Origin: Nostoc sp. UHCC 0926
Lineage (GTDB): Bacteria; Cyanobacteriota; Cyanobacteriia; Cyanobacteriales; Nostocaceae
Reading direction: 5' to 3'
DNA length: 64,000 bases
Assembly: GCF_028623165.1 (NCBI RefSeq)
Contig: NZ_CP117768.1
Span: forward strand, 1,550,001-1,614,000
Shown: positions 55,647 to 64,000 of the stretch, piece by piece
Numbering within the stretch: position 1 is the stretch's first letter
How the letters are laid out: each line of letters begins with the position of its first letter
Program-made: the position numbers and the translations under genes
The notes under the pieces: generated by a model
The model's database searches: none
Seen by the model: the letters and a program-made list of their open reading frames with translations, nothing else
Told to the model about the DNA's origin: nothing

Positions 55647-56054
55647 TTATTCAGTTGGTACGTCTTGCTCTTTGATATATTGTCTAAGTTTATCAATTGG
55701 TGCGCCGCCACTTGAAGCTACATAGTAAGAACTAGACCAAAATAATGGTTTCCAGTAAAACTTTTCAATATGCTCCTTAAATTCTTTGCGAATAACCCTA
55801 CTACTAGCAGATTTTAGACTAGAAGTAAAATCAGAAATATTGTTATCTGGATGGTAATCTACCAACAAATGAACATGGTCTTGTTCACCTGAGAACTCTA
55901 CCAAAATGCAATTAGTCTTAATGCAAATATTTGCAAAAATCTCGTGCATCCTCTCAAGGATTGGCGCGGTAATTACTTTTTTGCGCTCCTTGGTAATAAA
56001 AACAAAGTGCAACTGAATAGAAAAAATAGCGTGTGAGCCTTTACGAAGAAGCAT
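55647..56054 (-). CDS. tnpA: IS200-like Y1 transposase TnpA
   Basis: A 135-residue HUH single-strand transposase. It has IQLHFVFITKERKKVIT at the start, the metal-binding HUH pair HVHLLVDYH near residue 60, and the C-terminal helix with the nucleophile tyrosine in DKLRQYIKEQ. It cuts and joins single-stranded ends at hairpins. It appears intact. Start ATG 56054, divergent from tnpB with 70 bases between. Confidence 0.93.
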   Translation of the reverse strand: MLLRKGSHAIFSIQLHFVFITKERKKVITAPILERMHEIFANICIKTNCILVEFSGEQDHVHLLVDYHPDNNISDFTSSLKSASSRVIRKEFKEHIEKFYWKPLFWSSSYYVASSGGAPIDKLRQYIKEQDVPTE

Positions 56055-56124
56055 TTGACAAACAACCGTGTCTGATATATTCTAGCTAAGATACCAGATT
56101 TTTGGAGGTTTAGAAAAACGTCCT

Positions 56125-57678
56125 GTGGCAACAAGGCGAATGACTTTTCGGCTATACCCAAACGAGAAAACTGAATTAATATTGCGGGATCACCGAAAGT
56201 TGCAAAAAGACTTGTACAACGCCGCAGTCAACAACAGATTTAATCAGTACCAAATATATAATCACAAAGTCGATTATTTTGAGCAGCAAAACTGTTTACC
56301 TGCCTTTAAAGAGGTTTGGATAGAGTATAAAGAGCTTCCCAGTCATGCACTACAAGCAACTCTTAAGCGTGTTGACTTTGCATTTGAGCGTTGGCTCAAA
56401 GGATTAGGTAAACGTCCTAGATTTAAGTCAATTAGGCATTATTCAGGTTGGACATATCCAGATTGTGCAGGTTTTAAGGTAGAGTCATCAGGTGAAAACG
56501 GATATCTCAATTTATCTAAAATTGGGCGTATTCAGATGCGTGGACAAGCTAAGTATTGGGGTAAACCTACTACTTGCACCATTCTTTATCGCAATGGTAA
56601 ATGGTATGCCTCAATTACTGTCGACGTTTTAGATCAAGTTCTCAAGCCAGAGATTTTACCTGTTGGTACTGTTGGTATTGACTTGGGATGTAATTCTGCA
56701 TTATCAATTACTGACGGCGAGAATTATCAACAAATAGATGCACCGAAATTTTTGAGGAATGCAGAACACCTAATCAAAAAAGCTTCTAAGGACAAACGGC
56801 GTAAACGTGCGCCAAACAGAAGAAAAAAGATAAAAGCTTCTAGAAGATGGAAGAAAGCCCAAAAAGTTGTTAGCAGAAGAAATCATAAAATTACTAACCA
56901 ACGCCAAAATTGGGTTCATCAAGTTGCAGCAGAAATTGTCAGCGGTAATAGCTTCGTTGCAACCGAAAAGCTAGAAGTCAAAAACATGACTCGAAAAGCA
57001 AAAACACAGCATAGCAAAAAACAGAAAGCTGGACTAAATAAGTCTATTCTTGACTACGAATTTTAGATTTTAGATTTTAGATTTTAGATTAAAAAACCAA
57101 GAATTACTTCGGTTCATGCCCCGCCCCTGGTGGGCGGAATAAATTCAATCATTCGCTCGTGGACTCGCTAACGCTGCGCTATCGTCAATCTAAAATCTTC
57201 AAGCCCCGTACCCAAGAGGCACGGGGTTAATCCAAAATCCAAAATCCAAAATCCAAAATTGTTTGACGTTGGTTTTGGGATGTTACGTAGCACCATCAAA
57301 TACAAAATAGAACAGATTGGTGGTCTATTTATCGAAGTTCCAACCCGTCAAGTAAAACCGTCTCAAACCTGCCCCAAATGCGGAAACCAACACCAGAAAA
57401 CCCTCGATATCCGAGTACATCAGTGTGGTGTTTGCAAATATGTGCAAGATAGAGATATTGCTGCTGCCGAAGTAATGCTTTATTGGGCAAAAGGAACTCT
57501 ACCGGGATTGGGAACCAGTCTCGTAGGCGCTGATCTTACTAGCTCTACCTCACGCACCCGCAAACAAGCAGGAAGCATGAAGCAACTGGGGGAAAAGAAG
57601 CGTCAGAAATCTCAAAGCAATTTCCCTAAAAACAAGCTAGAGGATGTAGAAACCTCTACCTCAGGCGAAGCTAGCTAG
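56125..57678 (+). pseudogene. tnpB: TnpB RNA-guided nuclease gene, interrupted by an insertion
   Basis: The first part (to 57054) has the N-terminal DNA-binding region, VGIDLGCNSAL with the RuvC-I Asp, and VATEKLEVKNM with the RuvC-II Glu. The second part (from 57268) carries the zinc finger CPKCGNQ ... CGVC and QDRDIAAAEVML with the RuvC-III Asp. A 213-bp insert between SILD and VGFGML adds a stop. Removing 213 bp restores one frame of about 446 residues. TnpB proteins are guide-RNA endonucleases, the guide coming from the 3' end. GTG start at 56125; ATG 56140 is an alternative. Confidence 0.9.
57055..57267. mobile_element. 213-bp insertion inside tnpB
   Basis: Flanked by the direct repeat TTGAC (57050-57054 and 57263-57267). 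Its ends are heptamer runs, TTTTAGA words on the left and AATCCAAAATCCAAAATCC on the right. Two hairpins lie inside: CCGCCCCTGGTGGGCGG and CCCCGT ... ACGGGG. No protein-coding frame. 213 is a multiple of three. Confidence 0.8.
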
Positions 57679-57715
57679 AGGTAGTTCATCTAACCCTTTG
57701 CTATCCAACTCCCAA

Positions 57716-58145
57716 AAGTGAAAGCACTGGAAACGACTCTTAGAGAGCCTGTCCACTAATACCTATTGACAAAATAAAAGTATGTGTGTATAAATAAACG
57801 CCTATTTTGGGCTAAATATTTAGGTCTTATTTTTAGCGATCGCATTAAAACGCAGAGCCTAAATGTTCAATTTAAACAACACCCATATTCTATATTTTAC
57901 GTCAACTCCTTCTACTGGACTGGCGCTCTAGCAATGTGTTGCAGGAGTTGCTTGATTAATTTACGTAGTTAAATTGAGTAATAATTTACAGTCTGCAAGA
58001 TTTTTTTGACAGACTGTCATTTAAACGGAAAATTTATTCTTCCAGGATTTTAGAGATTTTTAACTCACACTTATATACAAATGTTCTCAAGTAAGTTATT
58101 ATTCTCATGATGATTTGATAGTAATTATAACTAATAAGGTTATCC
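57716..58145. other. Intergenic region upstream of efeU
   Basis: About 430 bases. ACAGTCTG (near 57989) and CAGACTGT (near 58009) form an 8-bp inverted repeat around a T-run. The rest is AT-rich promoter DNA of the iron operon. Short frames have no protein features. Confidence 0.4.
58096..58114 (+). promoter_or_regulatory. Candidate Fur box upstream of efeU
   Basis: TTATTATTCTCATGATGAT contains the ATTCTCAT core common in cyanobacterial Fur sites and fits the interrupted palindrome layout in part. It is 32 bases before the efeU start in AT-rich DNA. Iron repression of an efe operon is expected. Inference from shape and context. Confidence 0.4.
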
Positions 58146-58979
58146 ATGCTTTTTCCCTTCTTGATCATGTTCCGAGAGGGCGTTGAAGCTGCACTTGTCG
58201 TGGGAATCATTGCCAGTTATCTCAAGCAAACTGGTCGTACCCATTTGATGAAGTCAGTCTGGATTGGCATCGCACTAGCAACTTTTCTTTGTCTAGGTGC
58301 TGGAATTATTTTGCAAATAACCAGTCAGGAGTTTCCGCAGAAAGAACAGGAACTATTTGAAGCGGTAATTTCCATCGTTGCAGTTGGGGTTCTCACCTGG
58401 ATGGTTTTCTGGATGCGCCGTGCTGCTCGTTCGATAAAAGGCGAGTTACAGTCTCAAATTGAAACTGCCATTCAGTCGGGGGATAAATGGGGTATAGCAC
58501 TAGTGGGGATGGCATTCTTTGCAGTACTGCGGGAAGGTCTGGAAACAGTAGTGTTTTTGCTGGCCACGTTTCAGCAAAATTTGGGAATTCAAGCTCCCGT
58601 GGGGGCATTGTTTGGATATGCAGCCGCCCTAGCCGTCGGTGTAGGCATCTATCAGGGTGGTATCCGCATCAACTTGAAGCGATTTTTTAAATGGACAGGA
58701 GTCTTCATTATCGTGGTTGCTGCTGGACTCTTAGCAAGTGGGGTGAGAGCTTTCCATGAAGCCGGAGTCTGGAATTCACTACAATCAGTAATATTTGATG
58801 CTAGTGGAGTACTTCCCAAGAACGGGTTTCTCGGATCACTTTTGGCGGGATTTTTTGGCTATAACGATACCCCGACTGTCAGCGAGGCGATCGCCTATTT
58901 TGGCTATCTAATTCCTACCATGTCGCTGTTCTTCTTAGGGGATAACGCTGGACAGAAGACTACAGCAAGGCATTCTTAG
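58146..58979 (+). CDS. efeU: FTR1-family iron permease EfeU
   Basis: A 277-residue seven-helix iron permease. The two REGxE iron-binding motifs are present: MFREGVEAALVVG in helix 1 and VLREGLETVVFLL in helix 4. It moves iron across the inner membrane in the EfeUOB system. The gene is followed after 31 bases by efeO and then efeB, a complete operon. Start ATG 58146; length normal. Confidence 0.95.
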   Translation: MLFPFLIMFREGVEAALVVGIIASYLKQTGRTHLMKSVWIGIALATFLCLGAGIILQITSQEFPQKEQELFEAVISIVAVGVLTWMVFWMRRAARSIKGELQSQIETAIQSGDKWGIALVGMAFFAVLREGLETVVFLLATFQQNLGIQAPVGALFGYAAALAVGVGIYQGGIRINLKRFFKWTGVFIIVVAAGLLASGVRAFHEAGVWNSLQSVIFDASGVLPKNGFLGSLLAGFFGYNDTPTVSEAIAYFGYLIPTMSLFFLGDNAGQKTTARHS

Positions 58980-59010
58980 CTACTTCAATAATTTTTAGGA
59001 AAATACAACA

Positions 59011-60201
59011 ATGAAAAATGTTTTAAAGTACTCAACAATTATCTGTCTAATTGCCTTGACAGTAGCTGCCTGTGAATCCAACAAATCAGGCGATACTTCC
59101 ACGAATAATTCTCCAGAAGCTAAGGTAGCCAGCGATACCTCTACTAAAAATTCTCCAGAAACTGCTTTGACTGTGACAGATAAAGGTTGCGAACCCAATC
59201 AGCTGACATTAGCATCTGGGGAAAATAACTTTGTGCTTACCAATAAAAGCAGCCAACCTTTGGAGTGGGAGATTTTGTCTGGGGTGAAAGTGATTGAGGA
59301 AAAGGAAAATATTGCTCCCGGCTTCGTTCAAAAACTCAAAACCAATCTAGAACCGGGTGAATATGACATGGCTTGCGGTTTACGCAGCAATCCCAAAGGG
59401 AAAATCACAGTCAAAGCAGAAGTTGGAAATTCTGAAGCCAAAGGGACTGTAGATCAAGGTCAATTAGTCGGTGCGATCGCCCAATACAAAGTCTACGTCA
59501 CTAAAGAAACTGACCAACTAGTGGCAGACAACAAGACCTTCACGGATGCTGTGATTGCTGGAGACGTTGCTAGAGCTACGAAACTCTATGCCCCTACTCA
59601 TGCCCACTGGGAACGTGCAGAACCGATAGCTGAACTTTTCTCCGACCTCGATAAAACGATGGATTCCCGTGCTGATGACTTTGCTAAAAAAGAAGCTGAC
59701 CCACAATTCACTGGATACCATCGCATAGAGAAAGCTTTATTCCAGGACAAAACTACAAAAGGCATGAAACCTTTTGCCGAAAAGCTACACAAAGATGGAC
59801 TGGAACTACAAAAGCGTATCGCCAGCTTGACCATTGAACCGAAAAATATGGTTGGCGGTGCTGCTGGCTTGATTGAAGAAGTGGCTGCTACCAAAATTTC
59901 TGGGGAAGAAGACCGTTACAGTCATACTGACCTCTGGGACTTCAGCGCTAATGTAGATGGTTCGCAAAAGATTGTGGAGTTATTGCGCCCCGTCATCCAA
60001 AAAGCCAACCCAGATTTGCTGACGCGTGTGGATAGCAATTTCACCAAAGTTAACCAAAAACTTGCTAAATACAAAACCCCTGATGGTGGTTTTGCTACCT
60101 ATGACAAAGTGAGTGAAGCAGACAAGAAAGACATGAAAACAGCGATCGCTGCCCTTTCTGAAGATTTGTCTCAGCTGCGTGGCACTCTGGGCGTTAACTA
60201 A
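59011..60201 (+). CDS. efeO: Iron uptake protein EfeO (cupredoxin plus imelysin domain)
   Basis: A 396-residue exported lipoprotein-like protein: lipobox LTVAAC at residue about 21, a Ser/Asn/Thr linker, an N-terminal cupredoxin-like domain (CEPNQLTLASGENNFVLTNK ... GEYDMACGL) with possible metal ligands, and an M75 imelysin domain from about residue 150, containing YAPTHAHWERAEPIAELF and the HxxE motif GYHRIEKALF. It holds and delivers periplasmic iron to EfeU. The full-length two-domain form is as in E. coli. Third-domain features are normal. Confidence 0.93.
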   Translation: MKNVLKYSTIICLIALTVAACESNKSGDTSTNNSPEAKVASDTSTKNSPETALTVTDKGCEPNQLTLASGENNFVLTNKSSQPLEWEILSGVKVIEEKENIAPGFVQKLKTNLEPGEYDMACGLRSNPKGKITVKAEVGNSEAKGTVDQGQLVGAIAQYKVYVTKETDQLVADNKTFTDAVIAGDVARATKLYAPTHAHWERAEPIAELFSDLDKTMDSRADDFAKKEADPQFTGYHRIEKALFQDKTTKGMKPFAEKLHKDGLELQKRIASLTIEPKNMVGGAAGLIEEVAATKISGEEDRYSHTDLWDFSANVDGSQKIVELLRPVIQKANPDLLTRVDSNFTKVNQKLAKYKTPDGGFATYDKVSEADKKDMKTAIAALSEDLSQLRGTLGVN

Positions 60202-60230
60202 TTGATCAATAATTCCTAGAAGAGTAAATT

Positions 60231-61499
60231 ATGTCTATTACAAAGCAACCAAGTTTACGCATTACTCCTAAGCTAGGCCGTCGTGACTTGTTAATTGGCA
60301 TGGCAGCAGCAGGCGGAATAGCAGCTTTGACGACTTTGGGTTATCGGACTCTTCTGGGAACACCTCTTGACCCATCTGAAGAGGTCGTGCCCTTCTTTGG
60401 GTTTCACCAAGCAGGTATTCTTACTCCTACTCCTGCTGCGGGGTTATTTGTAGTATTTGATACAACTGCTACAAATAAAGCTGATTTAGTGCGGTTGTTC
60501 AAAACTTTAACTGAGCGCATCCAGTTTCTGATGGCAGGGGGAACACCCAAGCCGCGCGACCCCAAATTTCCACCCAGTGATTCCGGGATTATGGGTCCAG
60601 AGATTGCTCCCAATAATCTGACAATCACCCTAGCTGTGGGTAACTCACTATTCGACAACCGCTTTGGACTCGCTAACTTGAAACCCAAGCGGTTAGATAC
60701 TATGGCCAATTTTCCCAATGACCAGCTTGACCCAGATTTATGTCATGGGGATATACTGTTGCAATTCTGTGCGAATACTGAGGAATCGAATCTCCACGCT
60801 TTACGTGACATCATTAAGAACTTACCTGACTTGCTCACTTTGCGTTGGCAAATAGCGGGGTTTCTGCCACCGAATACCCATAAAAAACAAGGCAAATCTA
60901 CGGTGCGTAACCTGCTTGGTTTTAAAGATGGGACGGCAAATCTAAATGCTAGTGACGACAAATTGATGAACCGGATTGTCTGGGTACAGCCAAACAGTAG
61001 TGAACCCGCTTGGACACTAGGGGGAAGTTATCAAGTGGTGCGGGTGATCCGCAACTTAGTCGAACGCTGGGATCGTACACCACTACAGGAGCAAGAGACA
61101 ATTATTGGGCGAAACAAGGAAATTGGCGCACCCTTGGGGATGAAGCACGAGAAAGATATTCCCAATTATGATCAAGACCCTAAAGGTAAACAAATTCCTC
61201 TAAATGCTCATATCCGCCTTGCTAATCCTCGCAAATCAGAGTCGAGTTTGATTCTGCGGCGTGGTTTCAATTATTCACGCGGGTTTGACAAATCTGGACA
61301 TTTAGATATGGGTTTGTTGTTTGTTTGTTTTCAAGCTGATTTAGAGAAGGGGTTTGTGACAGTGCAAAATCGCCTGATTGGGGAACCTTTGGAGGAGTAC
61401 ATTCGCCCTATTGGTGGTGGATATTTCTTCGCTTTACCTGGTGTCAAAGCTGAAGGAAATTATCTCGGTCAGTCATTACTAGAAGCATCAGCGGTGTAG
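60231..61499 (+). CDS. efeB: Dyp-type heme peroxidase EfeB
   Basis: A 422-residue DyP peroxidase with a Tat signal [18 protein letters not shown] at the N-terminus. The heme-pocket motif [10 protein letters not shown] contains the catalytic GxxDG Asp. The C-terminal [11 protein letters not shown] and [16 protein letters not shown] are standard. It is exported folded with heme and oxidises ferrous iron or releases iron from heme for EfeO/EfeU. It is the last gene of the efeUOB operon, 29 bases after efeO. Confidence 0.95.
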   Translation: MSITKQPSLRITPKLGRRDLLIGMAAAGGIAALTTLGYRTLLGTPLDPSEEVVPFFGFHQAGILTPTPAAGLFVVFDTTATNKADLVRLFKTLTERIQFLMAGGTPKPRDPKFPPSDSGIMGPEIAPNNLTITLAVGNSLFDNRFGLANLKPKRLDTMANFPNDQLDPDLCHGDILLQFCANTEESNLHALRDIIKNLPDLLTLRWQIAGFLPPNTHKKQGKSTVRNLLGFKDGTANLNASDDKLMNRIVWVQPNSSEPAWTLGGSYQVVRVIRNLVERWDRTPLQEQETIIGRNKEIGAPLGMKHEKDIPNYDQDPKGKQIPLNAHIRLANPRKSESSLILRRGFNYSRGFDKSGHLDMGLLFVCFQADLEKGFVTVQNRLIGEPLEEYIRPIGGGYFFALPGVKAEGNYLGQSLLEASAV

Positions 61500-61955
61500 A
61501 TTTATCTTTAATTTTTTGCCGATGATTAGTCACTGTAAATAGTAGCGATCGCCTTTGTTGTAGGTTAATAAGAGTTTTCAATTAGTGAAGTCCACGACAT
61601 TGTAGAGGCAATCCATGAATTGCCTCTACCACAGATATCTGCTTTCACCCTTTGTAGCTAGAACGAGTTTAGTAGGAAGAATTAATCGTGTCTTCTATCA
61701 CTGAAAAGGTTTTGAAAAAAAACATGGTTTAGTAACTTGGAATCAAATAAGTAAGTAGGCAAGAATAAATCAAACTAAGTTACGCAATGTAAAATTAATT
61801 GAATTGGCTCGTAGTAAGCGGCTCTATCCCTATTTTCAAGGCTAGAGTCGCTTACTACAAACCTTTAATTATTCGTAAAATTATTTAGGTAACTACTTAC
61901 TTGAAAAAATAGTTTTCGGAAAATCTGTGGTTAAGTATTTAAACCTCATCTATGT
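61500..61955. other. Intergenic region with inverted repeat
   Basis: AAGTAAGTAGGCAAG near 61749 and TAACTACTTACTTG near 61888 are inverted copies bounding about 155 bases, and GTAGTAAGCGGCTCTA / TAGAGTCGCTTACTAC inside them pair too. It is probably another small MITE. No gene. Confidence 0.45.
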
Positions 61956-61956
61956 T

Positions 61957-62660
61957 GAGAACCGTAGTTTTTGCCCTCACCATAAATCCCTCTCCCAAGT
62001 AGGCTAGGGTGTACACACAAGTATGACGAGCATAGGTTTCAATTCTAGTAGTTTCGTAGGGTGCGTTATGGACACGCCGAAATAACAAATGCGAACGCCG
62101 AATCAACAAATGCGAACGCCGAATCAACAAATGCGTACGCCGAATCAACAAATGCGTACGCCAAATCAACAAATGCGTACGCCAAATCAACAAATGCGTA
62201 CGCCGAATCAACAAATGCGTACGCCGAATCAACAAATGCGAACGCCAAATCAACAAATGCGTACGCCAAATCAACAAATGCGTACGCCGAATCAACAAGT
62301 GCGTACGCCAAATCAACAAATGCGTACGCCGAAATAACAAATGAGTCCGCCGAAATAACGAATGCGTTGGCTAGCAAGAACCGCAGGCATCGCCATGATT
62401 GCAACAATTTAGCTTTGTCACGCCAGCGTAACGCACCCTTCGGGTTCAGCAGTCGCCTACGGAGGGAAACCCTCCTTCAGCGCTGCTTCACTGCAAATCT
62501 TTGGTAGATGAAGTTTTTCCAACTTGTGTGTACACCGTAGCCCAAGTAGGGGGAGAGGGACTTCTTTCCGGCTCCCCTTCTGGCAATATTGGGAGAAGGG
62601 GCTGGGGGATGAGGGTTTTTTCTTTTCATACGGAAAGAACTACAGTTTTCAAGGTGGATG
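61957..62660. mobile_element. Inverted-repeat element enclosing the 21-bp array
   Basis: On the left, AACCGTAGTTTTTGCCCTCA (61957) and then CTCTCCCAAGTAGGCTAGGG with TGTACACACAAG (to 62022). On the right, reading inward, CTTGTGTGTACACC from 62522, CCCAAGTAGGGGGAGAGG, and AACTACAGTTTT near 62640. The inverted arms run about 60 bases each. The interior contains the 21-bp array plus repeat words (GCGTTATGGACACGCC). No transposase. Confidence 0.55.
62080..62352 (+). repeat. Thirteen 21-bp tandem repeats
   Basis: Thirteen exact-length units of AATCAACAAATGCGTACGCCG with few variants, plus a degenerate one to 62373. Because 21 is a multiple of three, frames on both strands stay open, giving several fake repeat proteins. 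It differs in sequence from the 21-bp array at 13195 but shares period and the AATGCG word. Confidence 0.9.
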
Positions 62661-62680
62661 TGGTTTAATAATGCTACCGA

Positions 62681-64000
62681 TCAACTTTGGTTCCCACGAC
62701 GGTGATTAGCAGCTTGTAATAACAGAGATTCGGCAAAAGCGATCGCATCACTTGCAGATTTACCACCAGCTAACTGTGCTAGTTCTTCCCGGCGAGTGGT
62801 TAAATTATCTAAGGTAGTAACTCGCACAACGGTACGCTGTTCAACATTGCCATTGTTAGCTTTTTTACCTTTCTCTTGATTGATAGTTAGCTTATCTACG
62901 CGAAAATGCCGATCGGCCATTGCCGCAACTAAAGGTTGATGGGTAACACATAATACTTGGTTACGTTGACTTAGCTGGTGTAATTTTTCCGCGATCGCTT
63001 GGGCTACTCTTCCCGAAACCCCGACATCAATTTCATCAAATACCATTGTCCCAGCCACATCAACCTGAGAAAAACAAGCTTTCAGCGCCAGTAAAAAGCG
63101 GCTCATTTCCCCGCCAGAGGCAATTTCTGTTAAAGGTTGTAGTGGTTCTCCAGGGTTGGGACTAAACATAAAGGTAATTTTATCTGCTCCGGTGGCAGTT
63201 GGGGAAGCTGGCACTATCTCAACCTGAAACTTTACCTTTTCCATCGCTAGGGGCTTGAGTTCAGCTATCAAACGTGATTCTAAATTAGCAGCCGCCTTAC
63301 TCCGCAGTTGAGTTAACTGATTACTTGCTTGGGTAAGTTTCTCAAAACACGCCTTTTCTTGCTGTTCTAGGTTTTCAATAGATTGTTCGCTGTCGTTAAG
63401 TACCGCTAATTCCCCTTGGATAAGTTGGTAATAGGCGATCGCTTCTTTTAGTGTCGGCCCGTACTTGCGGCAAATTTGCTTTAATTCCCGAACGCGTTCT
63501 TCCACCTCTTCCAACCTGTGGGGATCGGCTTCCAAACCATCCCCATAGGCATTAATCTGCCTTCCCACTTCCATTACCGCAGCTTGCGCGTCTCTCACCA
63601 ATTCCAATAGGGGTTGCAGTTGGGTATCATATTCCACCATATGATTTAATGTTGCCTCACTGTCTCCCAATAAATCTGCGGCGGCTGGGGTTTCATGATC
63701 GTTTTGATACAAAGCCTGATAAACTTTGTAACTCATCTGTTGCAAATCGACGACGTGATTTAGGCGTTCCCGTTCTTGTCCCAACTGTTCCAATTCATTC
63801 GGTTCGCTGAGATTGGCTGCTCCCAATTCTTGCACTTGATAGGTGAGCAAGTCGAATTGTTGCAACCTTTCCCGTTCTGATGTCCGGCGTTTTTCTAATG
63901 CTAAATGCGCCTGTTGGTAAGTACTGAAGTTGGTGGCAACTTTATGACGTTGCTGCATCAAGGAGTCGCCGCCATATAAATCTAGCCAGTCGCGGACTTG
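62681..64000 (-). CDS. recN: DNA repair ATPase RecN, C-terminal part (partial)
   Basis: The minus-strand frame runs in from the window edge (QVRDWLDLYGGDSL) and ends at 62681, about 439 codons. It contains the long coiled-coil middle, then the ABC C-motif EIASGGEMSRFLLALK and Walker B TMVFDEIDVGVSG, with the H-loop VLCVTHQPLVAAM. These are RecN (SMC-like) features; the Walker A half lies outside. RecN acts at double-strand breaks. Its 3' end is duplicated in broken form at 55219-55500. Confidence 0.93.
   Translation of the reverse strand, partial: QVRDWLDLYGGDSLMQQRHKVATNFSTYQQAHLALEKRRTSERERLQQFDLLTYQVQELGAANLSEPNELEQLGQERERLNHVVDLQQMSYKVYQALYQNDHETPAAADLLGDSEATLNHMVEYDTQLQPLLELVRDAQAAVMEVGRQINAYGDGLEADPHRLEEVEERVRELKQICRKYGPTLKEAIAYYQLIQGELAVLNDSEQSIENLEQQEKACFEKLTQASNQLTQLRSKAAANLESRLIAELKPLAMEKVKFQVEIVPASPTATGADKITFMFSPNPGEPLQPLTEIASGGEMSRFLLALKACFSQVDVAGTMVFDEIDVGVSGRVAQAIAEKLHQLSQRNQVLCVTHQPLVAAMADRHFRVDKLTINQEKGKKANNGNVEQRTVVRVTTLDNLTTRREELAQLAGGKSASDAIAFAESLLLQAANHRRGNQS

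Larger units (their letters stand above)
55560..57715. mobile_element. IS200/IS605-type insertion sequence
   Basis: Divergent tnpA (minus) and tnpB (plus) genes mark the IS605 layout. The left end has a CCCTACCC / AGGGTAGGG hairpin near 55571-55600 and GGTTATT / AATAACC near 55612-55637. The right end follows tnpB: CCTCTACC pairs with GAGGTAG and ends near TTCATCTAACCC. Exact ends need comparison with an intact relative. Confidence 0.75.

Noticed and set aside
62080-62352. CRISPR array
   Set aside because: Units are directly adjacent with no unique spacers.
62061-62507. Repetitive open frames on both strands (Asn-Ala-Tyr-Ala-Glu-Ser-Thr type and others)
   Set aside because: They are produced by the 21-bp tandem array; all three periods stay open on both strands and there is no ribosome site or domain.

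Overview
The window looks like chromosomal DNA of a filamentous, heterocyst-type cyanobacterium close to Nostoc/Anabaena. The signs are abundant HIP1 octamers (GCGATCGC), many short tandem repeats and interspersed palindromes typical of Nostocales, and cyanobacterial marker genes: NDH-1 CO2-uptake genes with a Cup protein, the RuBisCO factor Raf1, phylloquinone methyltransferase MenG, and a PrcA-type calcium-dependent protease. No tRNA, rRNA or CRISPR array was seen.

Layout. 0-5.8 kb: the end of an acyltransferase gene, two AT-rich GT-C type membrane glycosyltransferases, a MoaD-like protein, and a duplicated small membrane protein (one copy frameshifted). 5.8-11.6 kb: a CO2-uptake cluster ndhF(3/4)-beta-carbonic anhydrase (Tat)-ndhD(3/4)-cup. 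11.7-15.5 kb: an IS200/IS605-like relic, a MITE, a stand-alone prodomain-like protein divergent from prcA. 15.8-22.5 kb: an SDR enzyme, a TPP-riboswitch-controlled thiC, a decayed DUF6888/DUF6887 pair, an RTX protein and a DUF442-type phosphatase. 22.8-31 kb: a DJ-1/PfpI gene wrecked by short repeats, GNAT, TetR, an Rpn-type nuclease, DUF445, menG, a response regulator with GAF, and raf1. 31-40 kb: aqpZ, a UvrD-like helicase carrying a short palindromic repeat inside its reading frame, DUF1345, an aminotransferase, a PEP-CTERM tail relic and a response regulator. 40-50 kb: a graveyard region with a reciprocally decayed VOC/GNAT duplication, HAD and metallophosphatase relics, a methyltransferase, an orphan SsuA-like lipoprotein, pdxJ, a tyrosine phosphatase, an antitoxin-like protein, DUF4926/DUF6883 pieces and an unrecognised AT-rich protein with a HEPN-like motif. 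50.3-53.8 kb: an ABC-2 exporter, MarR and MFS cluster. 54-57.7 kb: a 13-residue-repeat protein, a displaced recN 3' fragment and an IS605-type element whose tnpB is itself interrupted. 58-61.5 kb: efeU-efeO-efeB iron uptake operon. 61.9-64 kb: a tandem-repeat element and the 3' part of recN.

The most striking theme is mobile short repeats acting on genes. At least three MITE-like families are present in two or three copies each. A 29-bp repeat occurs six times; two copies lie inside reading frames and add the same decapeptide AMSTTGYAYA to unrelated proteins. Several genes are broken at or next to such repeats. The most coherent functional unit is the ndhF-CA-ndhD-cup cluster, which places a Tat-exported beta-carbonic anhydrase genetically inside the NDH-1 CO2-hydration system.
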